Source: Staphylococcus chromogenes | GTDB lineage: Bacteria; Bacillota; Bacilli; Staphylococcales; Staphylococcaceae | DNA length: 64,000 bases | NCBI RefSeq assembly: GCF_029024625.1 | Contig: NZ_CP118953.1 | Location: 496,001-560,000, forward strand | Direction: 5' to 3' | Shown here: positions 44,340-53,401 of the stretch, one piece after another | Layout: each line of letters opens with the position of its first letter | Numbering within the stretch: position 1 is the first letter of the stretch | Translations under genes and position numbers: made by a program | The notes under the pieces: generated by a model | Seen by the model: the letters and a program-made list of their open reading frames with translations, nothing else | What the model was told of the DNA's origin: nothing | The model's database searches: none

Positions 44340-45161
44340 ATGTATATAGAAAAAAAGACCATTGAACAGTATAGAGATAAAAATCGTTTAACATCTCCTA
44401 GACACATTACACCTTATATGAATCAAAACGAATATTTCAATACTTTTTGCGAAGAAGAAGCCGCTTCAGTAATTACAATCGAGAATCAATGGACGATAGA
44501 ACAGCATCAATCATTTATAGTCACAAAATCATCACAAGATGTGTTATCGCGTTGTTATACATTGCAATCTCACTTTCACGTGAATGATTACAATCGAGTT
44601 AATGACTACCACCTCATCATCAATGAAATCAAACTTCCGACTATCATATTTATTGATGAGCAAATGGTGACTTATATTGAGCCTGAAGACACTTATCATC
44701 GTATAAATGTAACGCCATTTGTTCAAGAAGGCCATAATCACTTAAAAATGATCTGTTTTCCAGCAGCTCATTGGTATAAACAAGCTCAAATCCATGATTT
44801 TTATGAATCTATGCATATCGTCGCACGTGGCTATGATCGTATTGAAGATTTTGATATTTTTTGCCAATTTTATCCGACGTTAGGCGTCATGCAGCCGACA
44901 CTCCATATCAAAGATATTGAAGGTGCACCTCAAATTACCTATCAATTGTTAGACCAATTTGGGGACATCTTGCAAAAAGGTGACATCGATATTGATACGC
45001 CGAATTGTTTAGATATGGACACGATTTCAATTGAAGAAACACATATTCATCATTTAACTTTAATGCTTGAAACACAAGATGAAGTCATCATGCATGATAT
45101 CCAATTGCACTTTCTACAACCTTTAGCACATCAAGCAATGACGAAGGTGATTTCATGCTAA
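44340..45161 (+). CDS. GH2-like protein with sugar-binding and Ig-like domains only
   Basis: A 273-residue cytosolic protein resembling the N-terminal half of family 2 glycosidases (beta-galactosidase type). A jelly-roll region (about 60-175) includes FIDEQMVTYIEP and INVTPFVQEGHNHLKMICF; an Ig-like domain follows (about 180-265) with ITYQLLDQFGDILQKGD. The TIM barrel with its two catalytic Glu is absent, and the stop codon is clean. ATG 44340 follows TTGGAGG. With a divergent AraC sugar regulator it may be a sensor, a lectin-like partner or a decayed enzyme. The GH2 assignment is by fold pattern. Confidence 0.6.
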   Translation: MYIEKKTIEQYRDKNRLTSPRHITPYMNQNEYFNTFCEEEAASVITIENQWTIEQHQSFIVTKSSQDVLSRCYTLQSHFHVNDYNRVNDYHLIINEIKLPTIIFIDEQMVTYIEPEDTYHRINVTPFVQEGHNHLKMICFPAAHWYKQAQIHDFYESMHIVARGYDRIEDFDIFCQFYPTLGVMQPTLHIKDIEGAPQITYQLLDQFGDILQKGDIDIDTPNCLDMDTISIEETHIHHLTLMLETQDEVIMHDIQLHFLQPLAHQAMTKVISC

Positions 45162-45324
45162 AGAGAGAAACAATAGCAGTGTCTAACTAAGTGTACATTT
45201 ATTATTTTGAAAAAATGGGTTATTAAATAAGATATTTTATGTTCTATATCTTAGAACTCTTGTCAAATTTAAAGAAGCGTGTATAATTCATATCATAAAA
45301 CTATGATTTGAGGAGAAATGACCC

Positions 45325-46647
45325 ATGTCAAATGAATTAAGAAGTCAGAAACATTATGGGGCTTTAGCGTTATTGCCTTTAGTAGTGTTTCTTGTTATTT
45401 ATGTGGGCGTTGGTTTATATTTTACTGCTATTGGAGCAAAAGATGCTTTTGATAAATTACCACGTCACGTCGCTATTTTTATAGCAATTGCAATTGCATG
45501 GCTTGCGTATGATCGACGTACCCCTTTGCATAAAAAGGTTAAAATATTCACAGAAAATGCGGGTTCCTCTGGAATTGCAGAACTTGGTCTTATTTTACTT
45601 CTTGCAGGTGCGTTTGCAAGTGCAGCGAGTGCTTCTGGGGGTCAAGATGCGTTAGTGAATATGGGCTTATCTATTATTCCTCCTAGTCTACTCATACCTG
45701 GAATATTTGCGATGAGTGCCTTTGTCGCTACTGCAATGGGAACTTCCACAGGAACACAAGCAGCCTTTCTACCGATTGGTGTTGCGGTTGCACAATCTGC
45801 AGACTTGAATGTGGCGGCTGCGGCTGCGGCTGTGATTGCAGGGGCTTATTTTGGAGACAATTTATCCATCATTTCAGATACAACGATTGCCGCAACTACA
45901 GGCGTAGGGGCTAACATGAAAGATAAATTTAGAGCGAACTTCCTTATTGCACTTCCAGCAGCGATTATCACATTTATTATTTACGCGATCGTTGGGGGAA
46001 CTGGAAAAGTTAAAGGGGATTTATCTTATAATATTATCGATGTGATCCCTTACTTGTTTGTCCTTATAGCCGCTATTGCAGGAATGAATGTGATGCTTGT
46101 CCTTCTTTCAGGGATTGTGATGACAGGTATCTTAGGGATGATTCAAGGTAAAATTCAATTTTTTGAATGGACGTCTAAGGTCGGAGAAGGTATGGAATCG
46201 ACCTTCAGTATCTTTTTAGTCGCATTTTTAATTTCTGGACTTGTTGCGCTCATCCGATACTATGGGGGTATCGATTGGATTGTTGAAACGATGAAAAAAC
46301 AAGCCCGCGGACGTAAAAGTGCTGAATATTCAATGGGGATTTTATCTGGTGTATTATCAGCCGCGTTAGTCAATAACGTTGTTGCCATTTTAATTGCAGC
46401 ACCTATTGCTAAAGAAATTGGTGAAACGGCGCGCATTGCACCGAAACGAATGGCCAGTATCCTTGATATCTTTGCCGCATGTGCTTTGATGGTTTTACCA
46501 CATGACAGTGGGATGTTAATGGCAGAACAATTTGGCCACGTCTCTTATATAGAAGTTTTACAATTTTCATTTTATCCCGTGATTTTGATTTTATGTACAG
46601 TGATATCTATTCATTTGGGAATGTTTAAAACAAAAAAAGCATCATAA
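45325..46647 (+). CDS. NhaC family Na+/H+ antiporter
   Basis: A 440-residue antiporter with about 11 membrane segments. Marks are ATAMGTSTGTQAAFLPIG near residue 137, AGAYFGDNLSIISDTTIAAT near 174, and VNNVVAILIAAPIAKEIGE near 351. Substrate may be Na+/H+ or an organic solute, since NhaC relatives include amino-acid carriers. TTGAGGAG precedes the ATG. Its promoter may lie in the 160-base gap after the GH2-like gene; it ends in a strong terminator. Confidence 0.85.
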   Translation: MSNELRSQKHYGALALLPLVVFLVIYVGVGLYFTAIGAKDAFDKLPRHVAIFIAIAIAWLAYDRRTPLHKKVKIFTENAGSSGIAELGLILLLAGAFASAASASGGQDALVNMGLSIIPPSLLIPGIFAMSAFVATAMGTSTGTQAAFLPIGVAVAQSADLNVAAAAAAVIAGAYFGDNLSIISDTTIAATTGVGANMKDKFRANFLIALPAAIITFIIYAIVGGTGKVKGDLSYNIIDVIPYLFVLIAAIAGMNVMLVLLSGIVMTGILGMIQGKIQFFEWTSKVGEGMESTFSIFLVAFLISGLVALIRYYGGIDWIVETMKKQARGRKSAEYSMGILSGVLSAALVNNVVAILIAAPIAKEIGETARIAPKRMASILDIFAACALMVLPHDSGMLMAEQFGHVSYIEVLQFSFYPVILILCTVISIHLGMFKTKKAS

Positions 46648-46671
46648 ATAGGCATATATTTTAAATAAATG

Positions 46672-46715
46672 AGCGCTCAAAATTCAATTTGTTAATGAAT
46701 TTTGAGCGCTTTTTA
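46672..46715 (+). terminator. Rho-independent terminator
   Basis: Perfect stem AGCGCTCAAAATTCA / TGAATTTTGAGCGCT and TTTT between the convergent antiporter and glycosylase genes. Confidence 0.85.
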
Positions 46716-46720
46716 GTGCA

Positions 46721-47329
46721 TTATTTCCAAGTGGCCTTCGGTTCGACACAGTCCCGTTTTCGCATATGAGAGACAAAGGGATTGCCTTTAACGGTATATC
46801 TTAATGGCGCCTCAGTCCATGTACCTTTGTTAGGAATACCGATACGCGGACTTTCCAAAATTTCCCTCGGATATTTACGCTGTCGTGTATCAATTTTGAG
46901 ACGACCTTCATTAAGACGTGAGCCATCAATAGATCTCGGGATATTTAAGGCAGTGGTCCATTTTCCAGGACCATTTGTGATTTCGAAACCTGTTTTCCCA
47001 CGATTTTTCTTCATGATGTCAATGCCGTCTTCCGGTTCTATCGCACGAATTAAGACGCCTTCAGGAGTACCTTCAGCTTGAGTGACAAAATTAATAAGCA
47101 AGTAACGGTGCATCATATGACCATAAATCGTGCCTCCTAATTGATATAAGGAGTTGACTTTTGGCGTGCGTTTACCTTGAAAGCCGTGGGCAGCACGGTC
47201 TTTAATACCTAAATAAGCTTCAGTTTCAACGATATATCCACTAAAAGTTGTTTGAGTATCTTCGTAAATCAGTTTAACGCCAAGTAAATCTTTCGCAATT
47301 TCTTCGGTCGTGCGTTGTATAAAATCCAT
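46721..47329 (-). CDS. DNA-3-methyladenine glycosylase (AAG/MPG type)
   Basis: A 202-residue base-excision repair enzyme that removes alkylated or deaminated purines from DNA. The catalytic block is [19 protein letters not shown] (about 31-49, with the active Glu), followed by [34 protein letters not shown] and RIGI. ATG 47329 follows TTGGAGGCC; the longer frame upstream adds 20 codons without a site. Confidence 0.9.
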   Translation of the reverse strand: MDFIQRTTEEIAKDLLGVKLIYEDTQTTFSGYIVETEAYLGIKDRAAHGFQGKRTPKVNSLYQLGGTIYGHMMHRYLLINFVTQAEGTPEGVLIRAIEPEDGIDIMKKNRGKTGFEITNGPGKWTTALNIPRSIDGSRLNEGRLKIDTRQRKYPREILESPRIGIPNKGTWTEAPLRYTVKGNPFVSHMRKRDCVEPKATWK

Positions 47330-47522
47330 CAAACTGGCCTCCAAAATATATTTACCTTTAGTGTATCGAAAAAAGAGATTGTCCTTCAAGAATGAAGGTG
47401 CTTTTACAAAATCATTAAAATACGTTTTTGTTTTTTGAAATTCAATATTTATTTTTTTACAAAAGTTTAATATACTTGTGTTAAGATTTTAAATGTATAA
47501 CAACTTTAGGGGGACATGAGAT

Positions 47523-48116
47523 ATGAATGTAACGCAACAAGTTGGTTTTCTCGAAGCGTTTAAATTATTTTGGACGAATTATTTGAATTTTAAAGGGAGA
47601 AGTCGACGTAGCGAATATTGGTGGGTCGCCTTATGGCATCTCATCATTACTTTGACGCTTCTTATTTTAGGTGTTTTAACGCTATTCGTCCTTCCAGTCG
47701 TAGGTGTTGTTCTTTTATTTGCGTTGGCATTGTACGTGCTCGCAACCATTATTCCGAACTTAGCTTTAAATGTTCGACGCTTCCATGATTGTGGCTTTTC
47801 GATGTTAATACCGATGCTTTCATTTGCAGTTGGCATAATCTATAATATTATCAATGCTTTTACAAAACGTACAGAAGTAGCAGAGATTGGCCATTCAACC
47901 ATTACAAACCATACTGGGTTTATTCCATGGCCCGTATTAATTATATTTTTAATACTTTTGTTAGGATTAAATATCTTTGTATTTGTAGTCAGTTTATTAG
48001 ATAGCCAAGAAGAGACAAATAAATATGGACCGTCTCCAAAATATGTCCCTTATTCAGGGGCTTACAGACAGATGCATAATGAGAGTGTATCAAATGAAAG
48101 AAGCATGACGCAATAA
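47523..48116 (+). CDS. DUF805 membrane protein
   Basis: A 197-residue membrane protein with the DUF805 mark FKGRSRRSEYWWVALW near residue 24, RRFHDCGFS near 87, four membrane segments and a polar C-terminal tail of about 40 residues. Function of DUF805 is unknown. It is preceded by TTTAGGGGG and ATG 47523. No neighbouring gene suggests a role. Confidence 0.82.
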   Translation: MNVTQQVGFLEAFKLFWTNYLNFKGRSRRSEYWWVALWHLIITLTLLILGVLTLFVLPVVGVVLLFALALYVLATIIPNLALNVRRFHDCGFSMLIPMLSFAVGIIYNIINAFTKRTEVAEIGHSTITNHTGFIPWPVLIIFLILLLGLNIFVFVVSLLDSQEETNKYGPSPKYVPYSGAYRQMHNESVSNERSMTQ

Positions 48117-48362
48117 ACACAGGAACCTTTACATCCAAATGATGATACATCATCTCAAAAAAAGATAACTTCATGAAAGATTAAAACATTCAATAAGGAT
48201 ACGTGCAGAACAAAAATCGATATGATGGATGTTCTGCTTTTTATATTTATAAAATCATGAAGAGGACTATGTAAAATATACATGTCTTTATGACAAGTAT
48301 ATTTGTCAAAATATGAGGAGTCATGTATACTGAATTTAATAAATGAAGAAAGGGCGTTGCTT

Positions 48363-49262
48363 ATGTCATTAAAAGTATCCAATGTCAGCAAGAGATTTCA
48401 ACAAGTTACGGCTGTTAAAGATATTTCTTTTGAACTTGAAACTGGCAAAATGTTAGGGTTTCTCGGACGTAATGGAGCAGGAAAGACAACTACATTTCGT
48501 ATGATTTTAGGTTTAACTGAGCCATCAGAAGGTGAAATTCATTTTAACGGTCATAAAATAAACACTTCAAATTATAATGAAATAGGTTATTTGCCAGAAG
48601 AACGCGGATTACATGCAAAATTAAAAGTGGTCGATGAGTTAACGTATTTGGCGACTTTAAAAGGTATGAATAAAAAAGACATAAAAAAAGCCATTGATTA
48701 CTGGCTTGATCGCTTCCAAATTACAGAACATCGTGATAAAAAAATTGAGTCGCTTTCAAAAGGGAACCAACAAAAAGTACAACTTCTCGCAAGTATGATA
48801 CATGAGCCTCAGCTCCTTATTTTAGATGAGCCTTTTAGTGGATTAGACCCGGTCAATGTAGAATTGTTGAAAAAAGCCGTCATTGACCTTAATCAACAAG
48901 GAACGACGATTATTTTTAGTTCCCATCGAATGGAACATATTGAAGAATTATGTGATGATGTGTGCATTTTAAATCGTGGCCAAATGGTCGTGCAAGGTCC
49001 GCTTCAACAAGTCAAACGTGAAAGTGGCTATCAACGTGTGATTGTAGATGCGGATTACGATTTACAAGATCTTGCGACGTTACCAGGGGTTCTCGAAATG
49101 AAAATAACGCCCAAGGGGACACTTTTTATGATTGAAAATGAACAGGTGGCACATCACATTTATCAAGAACTCCAAACAAGAGGGTTTGTCAGACATTTTG
49201 AAATATTAGACCCTACGATTCAAGAAATTTTTATTGAAAAAGTGGGTGACATTCATGAGTAA
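48363..49262 (+). CDS. ABC transporter ATPase (NatA-like)
   Basis: A 299-residue ATPase with Walker A GRNGAGKTT, Q-loop LPEERGL, signature LSKGNQQKVQ, Walker B LLILDEPFSGLD and switch His in SSHRMEH, plus a C-terminal DUF4162-like extension. It pairs with the permease encoded downstream; the pair resembles NatAB sodium exporters and antimicrobial-peptide exporters. ATG 48363 follows AAGAAAGGGC; 20 upstream open codons lack a site. Confidence 0.88.
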   Translation: MSLKVSNVSKRFQQVTAVKDISFELETGKMLGFLGRNGAGKTTTFRMILGLTEPSEGEIHFNGHKINTSNYNEIGYLPEERGLHAKLKVVDELTYLATLKGMNKKDIKKAIDYWLDRFQITEHRDKKIESLSKGNQQKVQLLASMIHEPQLLILDEPFSGLDPVNVELLKKAVIDLNQQGTTIIFSSHRMEHIEELCDDVCILNRGQMVVQGPLQQVKRESGYQRVIVDADYDLQDLATLPGVLEMKITPKGTLFMIENEQVAHHIYQELQTRGFVRHFEILDPTIQEIFIEKVGDIHE

Positions 49263-50490
49263 GTTTTTAGCAACGTTTAAAATGACGTATTTTAACAAAT
49301 TAAAGTCTAAAGCTTTTATGATTTCAACGATACTTTTTATTTTAGTCATCGTGGGGCTAGCGAATGTTGATAAAATCATTCAATTCTTTGATAAAGGCAA
49401 CGATAATATCGCAATTGTGACACAAGATGACCGTGTTTACCAACACGTGAAATCGATGGGGGAAAGCTTACATAAAGAGATTCATTATGAAAAATTAAGC
49501 CCATCCAAAGTTGATAAGGCCTTAAAAGATGAAAAAATTGATCGGGCGTATGTCATTAAAACACAAGGAGACCGTTTATCGGCGACGATTAAATCAACCT
49601 CTGAACCGTCTGAGCAAGACCAAAAAGAGCTACAAACCATTTTGACACAACTCCAATCTCAACAAATAGCCGAGAAATTGGGACTCTCTCAAGATGAACA
49701 ACAGCAATTGCTGACACCGAGCACCATCGACACACATGTCGTTAAAGATGCGAAAGGGGCAAGCATTAATCAAAATGAAAAGGGGTTTAGTTCATTTATT
49801 GTCATGGTCGGTAGTCTTTTGATGATGTTTATTATCATTAATTATGCCAACCAAATCGCCATGGAGGTCGCTACTGAAAAAACATCCCGTGTTTCTGAAA
49901 TGATTATTACCAGTGTGAAACCTTCCCTCCATATTATTGCGAAAATTTTAGGCGTTCTTGCTGTAGCGCTTACACAATTGCTTATTTTAGGCCTCACGGT
50001 TTTAATCTGTGCTTACGCGTTTGATTTTACGCAAACATTAAAAGGTTTAGACTTTGTGGTCACGCCTCATATTTTACGATTAATTACCTTTGGTGTCCTT
50101 TTCTTAATTATAGGTGTCTTTGCCTATGTGATATTTGCAGCTATTCTCGGCAACTTGACGGCACGTATTGAAGACATTGGGCAAACGATGATGCCTTTAA
50201 CGATGCTCATGTTGGCGAGCTTTTATACAGGCTATATCGGTGGGCTTACGAACCCAGACAATATTATTGTCAAAGTTGCGAGTTATGTTCCATTTTTCTC
50301 ACCATTTGTTACATTTGCACGTTTATCAATTCCTGAAACGCCAACATATGAAGGAATTATCGCAATCGTGATTCATCTCGTACTGATTGTAGTGCTCTTC
50401 TATTTTGCGACGAAATCTTATAAAAATGCGGTCCTTACTTTTGAAAAAGGTTGGTGGAAATCACTAAAACGTACTTTTAAAAAATCCTGA
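49255..50490 (+). CDS. ABC transporter permease (NatB-like)
   Basis: A 411-residue ABC-2 type permease: one N-terminal membrane segment (about 21-40), an outer domain of about 130 residues, and five C-terminal segments with EVATEKTSRVSEMIITSVKP as the coupling region. The ATG overlaps the ATPase stop by eight bases, so the two are coupled. Likely export of sodium, a lipid or a peptide; not resolvable. Confidence 0.87.
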   Translation: MSKFLATFKMTYFNKLKSKAFMISTILFILVIVGLANVDKIIQFFDKGNDNIAIVTQDDRVYQHVKSMGESLHKEIHYEKLSPSKVDKALKDEKIDRAYVIKTQGDRLSATIKSTSEPSEQDQKELQTILTQLQSQQIAEKLGLSQDEQQQLLTPSTIDTHVVKDAKGASINQNEKGFSSFIVMVGSLLMMFIIINYANQIAMEVATEKTSRVSEMIITSVKPSLHIIAKILGVLAVALTQLLILGLTVLICAYAFDFTQTLKGLDFVVTPHILRLITFGVLFLIIGVFAYVIFAAILGNLTARIEDIGQTMMPLTMLMLASFYTGYIGGLTNPDNIIVKVASYVPFFSPFVTFARLSIPETPTYEGIIAIVIHLVLIVVLFYFATKSYKNAVLTFEKGWWKSLKRTFKKS

Positions 50491-50496
50491 TAACAA

Positions 50497-50534
50497 AAAG
50501 CGAGCGCCTAAAGATAGGTTGAGCTCGCTTTTTA
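50497..50534 (+). terminator. Rho-independent terminator of the ABC operon
   Basis: AAAGCGAGC / GCTCGCTTT outer stem with an inner GCCTA/TAGGT pairing and T-run. Confidence 0.85.
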
Positions 50535-50608
50535 AGTTGAAAACTTGCTGATTGTATCATACAGTATTGAAGAAATCGTTTTAACAACAGGTGTGAGGAG
50601 AAGAAAAT

Positions 50609-50941
50609 ATGAACTTTTTGTATCCAACTGCCATTTTTATATTAGCAGGACTGTGCGAAATCGGAGGAGGCTACCTCATTTGGCTTTGGCTGCGCAACGA
50701 TCAATCCGCGTGGCTAGGATTATTTGGGGGTCTATTATTAATGGCATATGGCGTCGTCGCTACCTTTCAAAGTTTTCCAACTTTTGGTCGTGTATATGCA
50801 GCGTATGGCGGTGTTTTTATCGTACTCAGTTTATTATGGGCGTATTGGATTGATCATGAACCCCCGGACAAGTTTGACGTGATAGGCGCATTGATTTGTA
50901 TTGTTGGCGTATTGGTCATGGTCCTGCCTTCAAGAGGATAA
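50609..50941 (+). CDS. YnfA family membrane protein (UPF0060)
   Basis: A 110-residue protein with four membrane segments and the YnfA signatures [17 protein letters not shown] (about 12-28) and [22 protein letters not shown]. YnfA is an SMR-like small transporter, linked to multidrug efflux in some enterobacteria; role here unknown. GGTGTGAGGAG precedes ATG 50609. Confidence 0.9.
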   Translation: MNFLYPTAIFILAGLCEIGGGYLIWLWLRNDQSAWLGLFGGLLLMAYGVVATFQSFPTFGRVYAAYGGVFIVLSLLWAYWIDHEPPDKFDVIGALICIVGVLVMVLPSRG

Positions 50942-51096
50942 AGAAAGACAGGGAAATCATTTCCCGGGTAATAGTATATTTTAAGGGTGACATTTGATAA
51001 TGATTGAGGTGGATGCGTGATTCACATTTCCTCAAGTTGAATTAATCTTTTGAGTGATGATTGGGAAAATATGATGTTGAATGAGGAGTTGTTGCC

Positions 51097-51306
51097 ATGC
51101 GAACACGATTAAAAGAATTACGTGCGCGTGAAGGGTATAATCAAACTGAACTTGCTAAAAAAGTTGGCGTCTCAAGGCAGACGGTCTCTTTAATTGAACG
51201 TCAAGAGTTTATGCCCTCGATTTTAACAGCGATTAAAATCGCACGGGTTTTCAACACAACTGTTGAAGACATATTTATATTCGAAGATCACGAGTTTAAA
51301 GCATAA
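51097..51306 (+). CDS. Small XRE family regulator
   Basis: A 69-residue stand-alone helix-turn-helix protein. RLKELRAREGYNQTELAKKVG and GVSRQTVSLIERQEFMPSIL mark the XRE fold (given as separate landmarks), and the tail NTTVEDIFIFEDHE is typical of the YozG/XRE small group. ATGAGGAG precedes ATG 51097. Such genes usually pair with a small membrane protein, but none is adjacent here. Confidence 0.88.
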   Translation: MRTRLKELRAREGYNQTELAKKVGVSRQTVSLIERQEFMPSILTAIKIARVFNTTVEDIFIFEDHEFKA

Positions 51307-51337
51307 AAATCCTCTTACACATTGTGAAGGGGATTTT
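51306..51337 (+). terminator. Weak terminator after the XRE gene
   Basis: AAAATCCTCTT / AAGGGGATTTT stem with one G-U pair and a ten-base loop; the T-run lies in the 3' arm. Confidence 0.5.
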
Positions 51338-51394
51338 ATGCTTTAAAATATATCAAATAATGTTTTATGTTTATTGACAGTAGATTTTAAATGT

Positions 51395-51862
51395 TTATTT
51401 CAATTTTAAAATGTCGAGGATTTGTGTGGCTCGTGCTTTAAAATCAAATTCTGATTGGTTGGGCATGTGCCCTTTTTCTATGAGCATTTTTAATGCATCA
51501 ATTTTGTACTGCCAACCTGCAAAATCCATCCCTAGATGTTCGATAGTTTGGGGGAGCGATTCATGGAGGTGTAGAGAAGTTTCATTTGGACTTAATGCTG
51601 TAAGTGTCATTTCAACTGTCCCTGTCGCCCATTCAAACTTTATTTGTGTGGGTTTTGTATATTCCCAAATATGCATGGCTATAGGCGTTTGGTTTTCTAA
51701 TTGGAAGTAAAGCTTATCCTCATCAAAGGAAAGCTCTGGAAACCATTGTTGAATCCCTTTATTCGTACTGAGATAGTGAAACAGTGTTTGAATATCTGTT
51801 TCATAGGTTTTAGTAAGTGCTTGAATCGCATGGGTTTTAGTTTTAGAATATTGAACTTCCAT
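51395..51862 (-). CDS. SRPBCC/AHSA1-like protein
   Basis: A 155-residue protein with the helix-grip fold pattern of the AHSA1 family (KGIQQWFPELSFDEDKLYF near residue 36, IKFEWATGTVEMTLTAL, and a C-terminal WQYKIDALKMLIEKGH helix). It has no signal peptide. Function unknown; such proteins bind hydrophobic ligands or act in stress. ATG 51862 follows AGAGGTG and lies 17 bases after the MOSC stop, so the two form an operon. Confidence 0.78.
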   Translation of the reverse strand: MEVQYSKTKTHAIQALTKTYETDIQTLFHYLSTNKGIQQWFPELSFDEDKLYFQLENQTPIAMHIWEYTKPTQIKFEWATGTVEMTLTALSPNETSLHLHESLPQTIEHLGMDFAGWQYKIDALKMLIEKGHMPNQSEFDFKARATQILDILKLK

Positions 51863-51879
51863 GAGCATCACCTCTTCTT

Positions 51880-52539
51880 TTATTGCGTTGTGGAACAACG
51901 CATCAATAACGTATTTAATTTCTTACGTCGTTCCTCTGTAATAAAAGGATTTTTTAGCGCATAGGAAAGCTTCTCTTTGTTCTTTTTGTCATTATAATAC
52001 ACATCATTAAGTGCCTGTACGGATAAACGCGTGTCTACAGGCGCCATTTTAAGCAATTTAAGACGACTGTCAGGCGCGACTTTACCTTCTTGAATCACTC
52101 TAAAATAACATCCTGTTTTACCCGTCGCCATCATCCGCTTCATAATCCCATTATATTGATATTTTTGTTGGATTTTGCGACACGGCTCACGAATTTCTGA
52201 CACTTCTATAATGGCTTCTCCTAATTGATATTGGTTACCAAAATACAATTCTGTTTCATCAATGCCATCCACTGAAATATTTTCACCGAAAAAAGCATAG
52301 GGCGGAATAGGTGAGATGACATCTTCCCACATAGCGTAATGATCCGTACTATATAAACAAACGGCTTTATCCGGGCCACCATGACCGTGATATTCCTGCT
52401 CATCGCCCTCAAATCCAAGGCGAGACAACCAAGTCTCATGTTGGAGGGGGACTTTGTTCATCGCACTTTTTAATGAGGTATGATCATAATGCAATGTTTC
52501 TATTTTACCTGTACAAATCGCTGTAATCGAATATTCCAT
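51880..52539 (-). CDS. MOSC domain protein (YiiM-like)
   Basis: A 219-residue protein with a MOSC core and a C-terminal helical (3-alpha) extension. Marks are FEGDEQEYHGHGGPDKAVC (near residue 44), FGENISVDGI, and the molybdenum-type Cys in SEIREPCRKIQQ near 118. MOSC proteins bind a metal-sulphur or molybdopterin cofactor; YiiM relatives reduce N-hydroxylated compounds. TTGGAGG precedes ATG 52539. Confidence 0.88.
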   Translation of the reverse strand: MEYSITAICTGKIETLHYDHTSLKSAMNKVPLQHETWLSRLGFEGDEQEYHGHGGPDKAVCLYSTDHYAMWEDVISPIPPYAFFGENISVDGIDETELYFGNQYQLGEAIIEVSEIREPCRKIQQKYQYNGIMKRMMATGKTGCYFRVIQEGKVAPDSRLKLLKMAPVDTRLSVQALNDVYYNDKKNKEKLSYALKNPFITEERRKKLNTLLMRCSTTQ

Positions 52540-52671
52540 AATTTACCTCCAAGATAAGTGTTAGTCCTATTGTATAAGAAAAATAGCAAAACGTCTTGTA
52601 GAGGATGGTATTTTATGTGTATTCATGTACAATAAAAGTAAAGGAAAAAGCGTAGAAAGGGTCGGCATAAG

Positions 52672-53361
52672 ATGGACACAAAACAATTAAAATTATTGAC
52701 ATTGAAAGATGCAGTCGCGCAAATTGAAGATGGTATGACTTTAGGCATTGGCACAGGGAGTACGATTGAATTGTTAATTCCTGAAATTGCAAAATTAATG
52801 GAGCAAGGCTATCAGTTACGAGGGGTATGTACTTCGGAACGAACAGCGTATCAAGCGAAAATGTTGAATATTCCAATCTTAGATATTAATGATGTTCAAA
52901 AGATAGATTTAGCCATTGATGGCGCAGATGAAATTGACCCAAACTTGAATCTCATCAAAGGCGGGGGTGGCGCCTTATTTAGAGAAAAAGTGATTGATGC
53001 TTTTGCAGAACGCTTTGTGGTACTTGCGGATGAATCGAAATGTGTAAACTACTTAGGGGAGACATTTAAACTTCCTGTAGAGGTGGATACGTTCAACTGG
53101 TACCAACTTGGAAAGCAAATTGAAGCCGCATATCCGGTAAAAGCTTATCGCCGCATGGTCGAGGACACGCCGCTCATTACGGATAATGGAAATTATATTT
53201 TAGATGTCGAGATGTCGTCAGCTCAAGATCCTTATGAGTTTCATGAATTCTTAATTCATTTAACAGGCGTTTTGGAGACAGGATACTTTTTAGACCTTGC
53301 AGATGAAGCTATTATAGGAACAAAAAAGGGCGTCAAAATATTGTCTAAGTCAACAAAATAA
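52672..53361 (+). CDS. rpiA: Ribose-5-phosphate isomerase A
   Basis: A 229-residue enzyme that interconverts ribose-5-phosphate and ribulose-5-phosphate in the pentose phosphate pathway. Marks are GIGTGSTIELLI (24-35), DGADEIDPNLNLIKGGGGALFREKV near 83-107 (given as landmarks with the catalytic Asp, Glu and Lys), and DESKCVNYLG. AGAAAGGGTC lies upstream of the ATG. It is convergent with lyrA. Confidence 0.94.
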   Translation: MDTKQLKLLTLKDAVAQIEDGMTLGIGTGSTIELLIPEIAKLMEQGYQLRGVCTSERTAYQAKMLNIPILDINDVQKIDLAIDGADEIDPNLNLIKGGGGALFREKVIDAFAERFVVLADESKCVNYLGETFKLPVEVDTFNWYQLGKQIEAAYPVKAYRRMVEDTPLITDNGNYILDVEMSSAQDPYEFHEFLIHLTGVLETGYFLDLADEAIIGTKKGVKILSKSTK

Positions 53362-53362
53362 C

Positions 53363-53401
53363 AAAAAGACCGAGGAGGCATTTGTCTCTTCGGTCTTTTG
53401 A
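53363..53401 (+). terminator. Rho-independent terminator of rpiA
   Basis: AAAAAGACCGA / TCGGTCTTTT stem with an imperfect inner part; it lies directly before the lyrA stop codon on the other strand. Confidence 0.8.

Noticed and set aside
50950..50968. GGGAAATCATTTCCC palindrome after ynfA as a terminator
   Set aside because: No T-run follows on either strand, so it was left without a call.
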